This document shows positions 13,090-26,270 of a DNA stretch of 64,000 nucleotides, one piece after another. How positions within the stretch are numbered: position 1 is the first letter of the stretch; every line of letters begins with the position of its first letter. The notes under the pieces were generated by a model, which was given only the letters and a program-made list of their open reading frames with translations, was not told where the DNA came from and searched no databases. This stretch comes from Vespa crabro. Lineage: Eukaryota > Arthropoda > Insecta > Hymenoptera > Vespidae. The DNA lies in NCBI RefSeq assembly GCF_910589235.1, contig NC_060957.1, positions 3,910,312 to 3,974,311 on the forward strand. The letters are read 5' to 3'. The position numbers and the translations under genes are program-made.

Positions 13090-13770
13090 GAGTTGTTCGT
13101 AACGAAATTTCGTTTTTTTAATGAAAATAAAATACAATTTTCCTATAATGAACAAATATTTTATTAAATTATTTTTTGGCCATTCTGTTTCATTACGTTT
13201 TGCCATCTTTCTGGTAGTAGAATTATTTGACGATCATAAAATTTTTGGTGTTTCCTGACAAAAAACCGAACGAGGTGATATTTGACCAACTCATTTGAAG
13301 TGAAGGTTTTACCGTCTAAAAAATTTTGCAGTGACCGTAACAAATAATAATCCGAAGATGCCAGTTCTAGATAATATGGTGCGTCTGGCATTCTAGCCCA
13401 TTCAAGCTGTAAAAGCTTTTGGTGATAGATCAATCTTGAATTAGGTCTCGCATTATGTTGTTGGAACACTACACCTATTCTGTTGATTAATTCTGGCCTT
13501 TTATGTTGAAATGCATCAGCCGGTTCGTCCAGCTGATGACAGTTGACTTCCGAATTAATTGTTGTGTTATCCGGTAAAATCTCGAAAATAAGATTCCTTT
13601 AAAATCCCACCAAACATATAGTATCATCTTTTTTTGATGGATATTTTGGAAACTTTTGGAAATGCTTTGATCCGGCACATCTTTTTTGCTCCACGATCTC
13701 TTACGTTTGACATTGCTATGTACAACCAATTTTTCGCCACCAGTAATGATACGCTTCAAAAATGGATTCT
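13090..13770 (-). mobile_element. mariner (Tc1/mariner, D34D type) 3' remnant
   Basis: Minus-strand remnant of a mariner DNA transposon holding the C-terminal half of the transposase and some 3' non-coding sequence (13,090-13,163). The 5' half and its terminal repeat are absent. At 13,770 the mariner sequence is joined inside an R1 gag reading frame, so the junction is a rearrangement and not a clean TA insertion. The block is absent from duplication copy B. Confidence 0.85.
13164..13759 (-). pseudogene. mariner transposase, C-terminal half, inactivated
   Basis: Two frames (13,759-13,487 and 13,469-13,164) separated by a frameshift give the typical mariner order: RIITG-EK, VKRKRSWSK, HQKK--WWD, QHNARP, LASSDYYLLRSLQNFL, LPERWQ. 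In active D34D transposases three Asp residues bind metal. Here the first is Gly (13,736-13,738), the second is His (13,455-13,457), and only the third remains (13,350-13,352). The spacing of 34 residues between the second and third positions is intact. The family's full length is about 345 residues and about 195 remain. This is clearly non-functional, with no sign of domestication. Confidence 0.88.
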
Positions 13771-14463
13771 AGAGCACGAGGAGAACCACTCCCGTTCTGG
13801 TCTGCCGGACCGAACTAACGTCTACTAACGACTACGTCTGCGTAGATTTTACTCTTGCGTAGGTTTCAGGTGGATCGCGTCCGGCTTCGTTCTCTTTCTC
13901 AGCCTGCCCTTCGATTTGCTCGGCTTCTTTTTCTCCTGCGATGGGGATTTGGTCGCCTTCTGCGAGGATGTTTCCTCATTATTTTCTTCTTGACGACCTC
14001 CGTCCACTTAGTGGCTTCGATCGTCGTCGCCTCTTGCATCGGGCATATGAGGCTTTCTACAGGGAACTGCGGCGGGATTGTAGCTGCTCTCTTGTCTGTG
14101 CTAACATCTGGTATAGAGTTGGCCCGTGGCCGTTGAGAGACATGGAAGAGGATCCTCGCTCCCTCATTGACAATGCTCGAGGTTTATACATAAACTCGAG
14201 GCAGTCAATGATCTCCTCCTATTCCGGGAACCCTTGCTTGATCGCATTATATACGCTCGGCTGTCTAGTCACAGACGCACTCATATTGGCAAGGAGGAAC
14301 CTTGCTTGCCCGAGTTTCTCTCTCTCTCTCCATCTTGTATTGTCCCTTTCGAAGGCTGAGAACCTCCGTTATTGACGCTTTGAACAGCGATGTCACTTCC
14401 AATTGATACTGGATTGTTTTTAATTTCTTGTTATTGAATTTGATTTATAATTTGATTCTCCAT
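13771..14463 (-). pseudogene. R1-like ORF1 (gag) N-terminal part, decayed
   Basis: Starts at ATG 14,463-14,461 (MENQIINQI) and runs toward 13,771. It is related to ORF1 of the 26-kb element: RFLLANM against KFLLAKM, IKQGFPE against IKQGLPE, and VRQTRTGVVLL against VRQTRTGGVLL just before the junction. Several stops (for example after INQIQ and after GFPE) and a GA-run frameshift near 14,315 inactivate it. This copy shows that the ATG frame flows directly into the gag frame, which helps interpret the young copies. Zinc knuckles are not reached. Confidence 0.78.
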
Positions 14464-14789
14464 AGCTTGTTTGATACTCCAGAGTGCCAGGCCGCCTCTG
14501 AACGCCGTGTCTCAGGATGAGGGGGGGTGATAACATTTGGCTATAAGAGCGGGAATGAAGTATCCGCCATTGCCGTTCACATACTTCCTTCATCGACATC
14601 CTGACACTCCCCTGGGTGCGATGCGTTGTCGCCGGGAGTTTCCACGATAACTGCGCTTTATGAATCATCCAGCACATCTCGTTCGGGCAGATTGTACTCT
14701 GCGTAACTCGGGTCCCCACGGGGCTATTCGTCGAAAGAAAAGAAATGCTCAAATCCTCCCCTCGGGGAAATAATAAAATTAATATTACT

Positions 14790-15384
14790 ATTTTATTATT
14801 AAACTAAATTAGACAAGGTCCATTAGCATAACCACGAACTCGTTCGCGTTCCTCCAAATAAATCATTGAATATATAAAACCAGTTGTAGAGTGTCGCGTG
14901 ATTTTATTTACTGCGAATCGAAACGCCTCTGACGCGATGATGATAAGTATTTCATAAACTGCGGACGATATAATGATAAGTACAGCCGTGAGTAGTGTAG
15001 AACACGGTAATTGCGTATGCTATGGCTGCCAATAAGGGCGACACTTGTTCGCCAGAGGTTCGAAAAATTAGCTATAGTTCATGCCACTACCAAGTAGATC
15101 ATGGTCAACTCCACAAGCCAACAACAAAGGGCGGCGCATTATTAGTTGCAGTAGTATGTGCAAATTGCGGAGACGACGGAGTGGCCATCGTAATCTAGAA
15201 TGGATAGTGCTGCATGAGTACTCGGTGGACAGTCGAGTCTGCCGACCAGTCATAGAATATAGGTCGCAAAAGTAACACGAACTAGAAGGCAACACAGGCA
15301 ACATCCGGAATGGAGTCCTTAGCCACGACAATAAAACCGAACAAATTTTCACAAATAATTCGATAGATGTTCGATCTCTAGTCA
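14790..15384 (-). repeat. Single R1 5' monomer in the older fragment
   Basis: Minus-strand sequence related to the 5' monomers at 26,271-27,918. It shares the GATCGAACATC start, the TATTCTATG-TGGNCGGCAG core, a TTTATATATNCAATG-TTATTTGGAGGAACGCG block, and an AT-triplet tract at its downstream end. Only one unit is present before the leader. Confidence 0.72.
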
Positions 15385-16570
15385 TGAATATTTTCGTAAT
15401 TAATATTGATAAAAATGATAATAACGATAATAACAATAATAATATTAACGATAATGACGATAAAAGCGATAATAACAATAATAACGATATTAATAATGGC
15501 ATCGATAATAACGAAAATAAAAAGGATAATAATAATAATAAATATAATAACGGTAGTAACGATTATAACGATAATTACAATAATAACGATAATGACGATA
15601 ATAATGTATGTAATAATAAAAATATAAGCAATAATAATAGTAATAATAATTATAATAAAAATAAGAACGATAATAACGACAATAACGTTACTAAAGATAA
15701 TAAGAAGGATAATACCGATAATAACAGTAATAACGAAAATAACGATACTAATGATTATAACGATAATAACAGCCATAACGATAATGAAAACGATAAAAAT
15801 AATAATAACGGAACTAATAATAATATTATAATAATAATAATCATGACAATAAAAATAATAAGGATAATAATAATAATAACAAAAATAACTATGGAAACGA
15901 TAAAAAGGATTATAATGAAAATGACGATAAGGACGACAATAACAAACGATAATAATACGTATAATAGTAAGGATAATAACAACTATAATGGCGTTAATAT
16001 AGATAATAAAATTTATAATAATAATTATAATAATAATGAAAATAGTACCGATAATAACGATAATAAGGGTAATATTGATAACAACGATAATAACGACAAT
16101 AACGATAATAATATTAATATAATGACAATAATAATAACGACAATAATAATAATGTAAATAATAATAAAGGTAATAGCGATAATAAAAACAATGACAACAA
16201 TAACGTTAATAACGATAATAACAATAATAAGAATAATAAAGATGATGACTAATATAAAGATAATAACGATAATAACGATAATAACGATTATAACGACAAT
16301 AACGAATATAATGACAATAACGTTAGTAGTGGCAACAACAACAACAATAACGAAAAAAACGGAAATAACGATAATAATGATAATATTAATAATAACGAAA
16401 ATATCGTTAGAAATAAAGATAATAATACTAATAATAAAGACAATAACGATAATAATAATAATAATAATAATAATAACGTTAATAACTATAATAACAATTA
16501 TTAGGATAATAAATTTGATAACGATCATAACGATAAAAAAGATAATAACGGTAATAAAAATTAGAATAAC

Positions 16571-16618
<48 letters not shown>

Positions 16619-19600
16619 GATATTGAAGATAAAAAAGTTAATAACGATAATAACGTTAATAACTACAATAATAATAGTAACGTTAATAACAACAATACTA
16701 ACGATAATAGTAATAATAACTAAATAACTACAAGCGATCATGACGATAATGATGGCAATAACGTTAATAACGATCTTAATAAGGATAATAATAATAAGAA
16801 CGATAAAAATGATAATAATAATAATAAAGATAATAACGATAATAGCGATAATGACGATGATAATGATAATAACGATCACGAATACAATAACGTTAACAAC
16901 GATATTAATATCGACAATATCATAGGAACGATAATAATGATACCAATAATAATGACGGTAATTACGAAAATAACTATAAAAACGATAATAACGTTATTAA
17001 CAATAATAACGATATTAATAATTACAATAAAAACGATAATAACGATAATAACGAAAATAACGATAATAACAATATTTATAATGGAATAATAACGATAATT
17101 AGCGTTGAAAATAATAATAACAAAAAAAAATATTAACGATAATAAGGATAATAACGATAATAATAATCGTAATAATAACAATACCTTCAACAATAACGGT
17201 AATAACTTTAATACAGATAATAATAATAACACTCATAGTGATAATAAAGAAAATGGCGATAGTAACGATAATAATAATAACGATAATAACGGCAATAACG
17301 ATAATAGTAATAATAATAATTATAACCATAATAACGATAATATCGATAATAGTAATAATAATAATAGAATAATATCAATTTTAACGATTATAACGATAAT
17401 AATAATAACAATAGTAAAGATAATAAAGTAAATAACGATTATAAAAATAATAACAATAGAATAATGACGATAATAAGGATTATATCGATAATAATGAATA
17501 TAATAATAACGATAATAACGATAATAATGATAACAATAATAACGATAATAACGATAATAACGATCAGAACGATAAAAATAATAACAATAATATCGATAAT
17601 AACGATAATATAAATAACAATAATAACGATAATATCGATTATAACGATGAAAATAATAACGATAATAACATAAATAACGAGAATAATAAAAACAATAGTA
17701 ACAATAATAATGGAAATAACAATAATAACGATAAGTATGATAACATTAATAAAAAAATAACGGTAAAAACGATTTTAACGGTAATAATAATAAGATTAAT
17801 AACGATAATATCAATAATTATAAAAATTATATAATAATAATAACAATAATAACGATAATGACAATAATAACATGAATATTAACAACAGTAATAAAGGTGA
17901 TAACGATAATAACGTTAATAAAAATAATTTAGATATTAATAATAATAATATCTACAATAATAAAAATAATAACGTTAATAACAAAAATAAAAATATCAAC
18001 GATAATCACGACAATGACGATAAATCCATAATAATAATAATAACAATAAGAACGATAATAATGATTATAAGGTTATTAAAAATAATACTAATAATAACGA
18101 TAATAACGATAACAACGATAACATCAATAACAATAATGACGATGATAAAGACAATAAAGATTATAATAAGAAGAATAATAACGGTTATAACGTTAATAAT
18201 AATAATAATAATAACAACATTTGTAACGATATTAAGTGTAATAACTATAATAACATTATTAATATTAACATAACTACAATGATAAAGATAATAACGGAAA
18301 TAACGATAATAATAATCGCAATAATAAAAATAATAACAATAATAGCGATATAAATGTTATTAGCGATTATTTCGGTAATAATAATAACACTAATATCGAT
18401 AATAACGAGAATAATAATAATAATAATAATGATAAAAAAGTTAATAAAGATCATAACAATATTAATGATAATGATCTACAATTATGATGATAATAACGAT
18501 AATAATAATAACAATATAAAAATAATAACGATAATTACGATAAAAACGATAACATCATTAACAATAATGACGATAATAACGACAATAAGCATACTAATAA
18601 TAAGAATAATAACGGTTGTAACGTTAATAATAATAATAATAACAACAATATTAACGATAATAACCACATACAACGATAATAACGATTTTAATAATAACAA
18701 TAACTACAACAATAACAATAATAACGATAATAATAATCGTGATATCTATAATAACAATAATTACGATGTAATCAATAATAACGATAATGACGATAACAAT
18801 AATAAATATAATAACGAAAATAACGATAAAAATTATAACAAGAATAACGAAAATAATAATAATAACGATAACAATATTAACAATAATAACAATAAAAACG
18901 ATAATAAACAGAATAATAATAACTATAATAAAGGTAATAACGATAATAATAATAATATTATTAACGATAATAACGATAATAATGATAAGAATTATAATAA
19001 TAATAAATTTTAAACGATAATAACAATACCAATAATGAAGATCATAAAGATAATAAAAATAAAAACAATAATAACAATATTAATAACAGTAATAATGTTA
19101 ATAACGATAACAACAATATTAATAATTGCAATAATAATGATAATAACGATAATAGTGATAATTATAATAATAATAATAAAGATAATAACGATAATAGCGA
19201 ACACAATAATAATAATATTAAAATAATACGGATAAAACGATTATAACAATAATAAAAATAACAATAATAACGATAATAGCGATAATAACGATAATAACTA
19301 TAATAATCATAGCAATGAACACAATAATAACGAAAAAAACGATAATGATGATAATAACGATTATAACCATAACAATAATCATAACAATAATATCGAGAAT
19401 AAAGATAATAACCATAATAGCGTAAATAATAATAACGATAACAACGATAATAACAATACTAATAAATACAATAATAAAAATTATAACGGAAATAAAGATA
19501 ATAACCATAATAATAATAAAAATAATCACCATAATAACGATAATAACAGTAATAACGATAATAATAATAACAATAATAAAGATTATAACGATATTATTAA

Positions 19601-22600
19601 TAACGAAATCAACGATAATAATAATCAAAACAATAATTATAATAACTGTTATAACGATAATATTACTACAGTAATAAAAATAATTACGATAATGACGGTA
19701 ATAATAATAACGATAATATAAATAATAACGATAATATCGTAAATTATAAAAATAAAATAGCGGTAATAACATTAATAATAATAATCATAATAACGATAAT
19801 AAAGATAATAATATCATTGATAATAATAACATTAACAATAATAATAATAATAATATAGAAAATTACGATAATGACGAAAACACCACTAACAATAGTGACG
19901 ATATTAACGACCATAACAAAAATAATAATAATTATAATAAAATAATAAAGATAACAATAAAAACGATATTAACGACAATAATAATAATAATAATAACGAT
20001 AATGACGATAATATTGATATTAATAGTAATAAAAATAAAGATGATAATAACGATAATAAGGTTAATAACGATAATAGCGATAATAAAAATAATTATAATA
20101 ATAATAATTACAATAATAACGATAATAACGTTAATAGCAAGTACAATAATAAAATTAATAATGATAATAACGATATTAACAATAATAATAATAATAATAA
20201 TAATAACGATAATAACGAAAATATCGATAATAATAATAATAATAATAATAAAGTACTATCGATAATAACGATTATGACGATAATAATAATAACAATAGTT
20301 ACGATAATAACGATAATAAGGATAAAAAAATACTAATGATAATAACGATTTAAATTATAATAATAATAATAACAATTATAACGATAATAACGATAATAAC
20401 GATAATAATATTAATAATAATAAAATCATAACGATTATAATGCTTATACAGTTAATATTAATAACAATAATATCGATAATAACGTTAATAAAGACAATAA
20501 CGATAATAACAATAACACTAATAACTACGATAACGATAATAACCATAATAATAATAACAATAATATAGAACATAACGGAAATAATGATAATAGTAATAAC
20601 ACTAATAACGATAATAACGATAATATCTATAATAACGATAACAATAATAAAGATGATATCGAACACAACTATAATCATGATAACAACAATAACCATCATA
20701 ACTATAATAACGATAATAATGATAATAACAGTAACAATTATAACGATAAAAAAGATAAAAACGATAATAACGATAATAATAATAACGATAAAACCGATAA
20801 TAACGATGATAATAATAACATTACGAACGATGATTACGATATTAACGATAATCACGATAATCATAATAACAATAATAACAATAATAGCGGATATAAAAAT
20901 AATAACGATACTAATAATAACAATTATAACGATGATAATGATGAAAACGTTAATAATAATAATGATAATAACAATAATAATAGTAAAAATATTACCAAAA
21001 ATTACAATAATAAGGATAATATTGATAATAAAGATAATAACAATAATAATAACGATAAAGCGATAAAAACGGAAATAAATGTAATAACTGTAATAACGAT
21101 AATAACGATGATAACATTAATAATAATTATAACAACAAACACGATAATAACGATTTTAACGATTGTAATAGTAACAATAATAATAATTATTATAACGATA
21201 ATTACGATAGGAACGATAACTTCAATAACAATAATGACGATAATATCGTCAATAAGGATAATAATAATAATAATAAACATAATAACTATAATATCGATAA
21301 TAATAACAATAATAACGATAATAACGATAATATAGATAAAAATAATAAATATAATTACGATAAAAACGATAATAATGGTAATAACAATAATGATAAAAAC
21401 GATAATATCGGAAATTATAACAAAAATAATAAAATAAAACCGATTGTAACGATAATAATAATAACACAAATAATAATAATTGCGATAATAACTATAATGA
21501 CGTTATCAATACTGACAATAATAACGATAACAACGATAAAAGCGATAGTAACAATAATAACGTTAATAACAATAATAAGAATAATAAGGATAATAACAAT
21601 AATAGCGATAATAACGGTTATAACGACAATAATAATAATAACAATAATAATGATAATAACGACAACGACAATAATAATAATAATAATAATAATAATATTA
21701 TAACGTAATAACGATAATAACGATAATAATAATAACAATGACAACAATAAAAACGAAAATAACAGTAATAACGATAACAACTATAAACATAATAACAACA
21801 ATAACCATAATATGGATAATAACGATATTAATAATACCAATTATAAAGATTATATCGATAATAACGATGATAGTAATGACATTGACAAAGATAATAACGA
21901 TAATAACGGTAATAACAATAAGTATAATAAAATAGTAACTATAAAAACTACAATAACGATAATAATAATTGCACTAATATCGATAATATCGATAATATCG
22001 ATAATAATAATAATAACAATAATCACGATAATAACAATAATGATGATCATAATAATAATAACAATAATAACGATAATAACGATAATATAGATAATAATAG
22101 TAATAACAATAAACACGATAATAACGGTAATGATTATAATAATAATAGTAATAATATCGATAATAACGAAAATAAAAATTATAGCGATAATAATAATAAG
22201 AACGATAAAAATGATAATAATGATACTAACGATAATAATAATAATAATAACAATAATATCAATAATATCGTTAATAATAATATTAATAATAAAATAAAAA
22301 CGATGGTATCTATTATAACGATAATAACAGTGACAATAATAACAATAATAACGAAAATAACAATAATTACAATAAAAATTATAACAATAACAACGATAAT
22401 GACGGAATTAATAATAACAATAACAAAGATATTAGAAACAACAATAATAACAATAATAACGATAAGAACAATAAGTATAATAAAATAGTAACTATAAAAA
22501 CTAGAATAACGATAATAATAATTACACTAATAACGATAATAACGATAAAAACAATAATAACGATAATAATAATAATATTAATAACGTTAATAATGGTAAT

Positions 22601-25600
22601 AACGATATTAACGATAATAATAAAAATAATATCTACAATAATTATGTAAATAACGTTCATAATACAAATAATTATAATAACGATAATAACGGTAATAACG
22701 ATAATAATATTAACGATATTATCGAAAATAAAGATAACATCAGTAACAATAATAACGACAATAAAGATAATAATAATTACAATAATAACAATAATAACGA
22801 TAATAGCGATAACAATAATAACGATAATAACGAGAAAAACGTTAATAATAATAACAATAATTACGGTAATAACGATAATAAGGATAAAAATAATAGCTAC
22901 AATATCGATAATAACGATAATATCGATAATAAAAATAATAATAATAGAATGTTACCGATAATAACGATAATAACATTAATTATAAAAATAATAATAACTA
23001 TAATAACGATAAAAACGATACTAACAATAATATTTAGATTAGCAATAATTCGATAATATCGATAATAATAATAATAATAATAATAAAGGTACATGACGAT
23101 AATAATGACAATAACGATATTAATAATAATAATATCTATAATAATAACAATAAGAACGTCAATAATAAAAATAACAATATTAACGATATTGACGATAATA
23201 ACGATGAAACGATAATAAAAATAATAACAATAATAACGATAATAACAATATTAACGATAATTACGATAATAACGATAACATCAACTACAATAATAACGAT
23301 AATAACGATAATAACGATAACATCAACTACAATAATAACGATAATAACGATAATAATGATAATAATAATAATAATTATAACGATAATCATAATAACATTA
23401 ATAATGATATTAATAACGATAATAATATTAAAATCAATAACAATAAATGCAATATTAACGATAATAACGATAATAAGGAAAATAATGATCATAATAATTA
23501 TAATAATAAAAATAATAACGATATTAACGATATTAATAATTTCAAGAATAACGATAGTAAAGATAATTACGAAAACAAAAATAATATTAATAACGAGAAT
23601 GACGATATGAACGATGATAATAATTACATTAAAAACGAGAATAACTATAATAACGATAATAACTTGAATGACGATATTAACGATAATAATAACAACAATA
23701 ATTGCGATTTTATCAATAATTATAAAAATAACATTAATAATAACAACGATAATTATGAAATTGACGATAATTCTAGTAGTAAAAATAGTATCATATAATA
23801 ACGATAATAAGGATAATAATAACAATTATAATATCAATAATAACGTTAATATCGATAATAACGATGATAATAATAACATTAATAACGATAACAGTAATAA
23901 TAATTATAATAAAATAACGATAACTACGAAAATAATAATAATAACATAATTAGCGATAGTAACAATAATAAAGATAATAATAATATTAATAATAATAATA
24001 ATTATGGTAATAATGATTATAAGGAAGATAATAATAACATTAATAACTATTGTAACGATAATTTCGATAAAAATAATAATGATAATAACAAAAATAACGA
24101 TAATAACGTTAATGTGGATAATAATAAGAAAGATAACATTGATAATAGTAATAAGAATAATATCGATAATATCGATAGTAACGATAACATTACTACAGTA
24201 TTAACGATAATGACGATAATATCGATAATAATAATAACAATAATATAGATAATAACGATAATAATAATAATAACGATAATAACATGATAAAAATAACATT
24301 AATAATTATCTTAAAGATAATAACGTCAAAAACGTGTTAACGATGATAATAAAAACATTACGAAAACATAACGAAAAAAATAATAACAATTACAATAATT
24401 AGAAAACTAACAATAACAATAATAACGATAATAACGATAATAACGATAAAAACAATATTAATATATGCAAGAATAACTATTATAACGATGATAACGATAA
24501 TAATAAAACTAATAGTAATAACGATAATAATAATAATAATAATAACAATAATAACGATAAAAAAGATAATGATGATAAATACAAAATCGATAACAAGGAT
24601 AATAATTATCACAATAAAAATGATAATAACGATAATAAAAATATTAACGATAATATGGATGATAATAATAATAATAATAATAATAATAATTATAATAAAA
24701 ATAATGACGATATTAACGATAATAACGATAATGAAAATAACAATAATAATGATAATAACGATAATGATGATTAGAATAATAACGATAACAACGATAATAA
24801 TAATTACAGTAATAACGATAATAACGATAATAACGTTATCAATGATAGTAATAATAATAACTTTATTAACGGAAATAACGATAATAATTATAATAGTAAT
24901 AATAAGAGCAACCATAATAACGATAATAAAGATAATAATATCATTAATAATAATAACAATGACATTAATAATAATAATAACGTTAATTACGATAGCAACG
25001 ATAACACCAACAACATTAATGACGATATTAACGGCAATAACGATAATAATAATAATAATAATAAAATAATGACGATAATAACTATTATAGAGAAGAAAAA
25101 ATTACAACAATAGCGATAAAACCGAAAATAACGATAATAATGATAATAACAATAACAATAATAAAGATTATAACGGTAATAACGATTATACTAAAGACGG
25201 TAATAACGATAATAAATATAATAATAATAATAATAATAATAACGATAATATCGATAATATCGATAATAATAATAATAATTATATAATACTCACGATTATA
25301 ACGATTATGACGATAATAACTTTAAAAATAATAACAAAAATAAGGATTATAATGAAAATAACAATAATAATAATTAGAATAAAATAATAACAATAATAGG
25401 GATAATAAAAGTAATAATGATAACAATAATAACAGTAATAACAGTAATAATGATAACAATAATAACGATAATAACGATAATAACGATAATAATTATAGTA
25501 TTAATAAAAATAATGACGACTATAACTTTTATAATAATAACAATAATAACGATGATAACAAATTTTAACGGAAATAACGATAATAATGTTAATATAAATA

Positions 25601-26270
25601 ATAACGATAATAATAATAATAATAATAATAATAAGTATAAAAATAATAACATTAATTTCGAAAATAACAATAATGATGATAATTATGTTAAAAACATTAA
25701 TAACGATATTAATTATAACAATGACTACAATGATAATGATAATAACGATAATAACGATAATAACAAAAAGAACGATAACAATAAAAATGATAATAACGAT
25801 AATAACGATTATAATCATAATAACGATATTAATGGTAATAACGATAATAATAATAATAATAATAGTAACATTAATAAACGTAATGACGATAAAAACGTAA
25901 ATAACATTAACAATAATAACAACAATTACAATAAAAACTATAATAAAAATAAGAAGAATATCAATATTAACGATAATAACGAAAATATCGAATATAGCGA
26001 TATTGATATTAATAATAGCAACAATAATAACGATAATAACGCTAATAATAAGAACAATAATAACGATAATAACAGAATTTCTGTAATAATAATAATAACA
26101 ATAATAATTATAAAAGCGATAATAACCATAGTAAAAATAGTAATAATAACCATAATAACGATAAAATCGATAACAACGATGATAATAAAAACAATAATAA
26201 TAATAATAACGATAATAACGATAATAACTACATTAACGATAATAACGATAACAATAATAATGATGATATC
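15385..26270 (+). repeat. RAY-triplet satellite, block 4 (10.9 kb)
   Basis: Continuous satellite with higher-order structure. Collinear pieces with copy B are 16,475-19,540 (55,335-58,450), 22,335-23,470 (58,460-59,790) and 25,330-26,270 (59,990-60,879). The intervening stretches of about 2.8 kb and 1.7 kb have no clear counterpart there. A recurrent module (ATATCGATAATAATAAT then AATAACGATTATGACG) appears near 17,338, 20,222, 22,916 and 25,250. Long Asn-rich frames such as 25,417-26,307 change phase by frame-neutral chance and are not genes. Confidence 0.94.
23274..23357 (+). repeat. 42-bp tandem duplication inside the satellite
   Basis: Two identical 42-bp units, each starting GATAACATCAACTACAATAA, at 23,274 and 23,316. 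Copy B has only one unit (from 59,617). The unit is 14 triplets long, so the RAY phase is kept. Confidence 0.85.

Larger units (their letters stand above)
13771..15384 (-). mobile_element. Older R1-clade 5' fragment (5' region plus start of ORF1)
   Basis: On the minus strand, from 15,384 down: one 5' monomer related to 26,271-27,100, then a leader, then ORF1 starting at ATG 14,463. It is much more diverged from the 26-kb element than the two duplication copies are from each other, so it is an older insertion or a separate subfamily. It has a single 5' monomer, not two, and lacks the leader hairpin found at 28,253. It ends inside ORF1 at the mariner junction. Both outer flanks are satellite or mariner, with no poly(A) end. 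Confidence 0.82.

Noticed and set aside
13164..13759. Domesticated mariner transposase gene (SETMAR-like)
   Set aside because: Truncated at the N-terminus, frameshifted, missing two catalytic residues and not fused to another coding domain.
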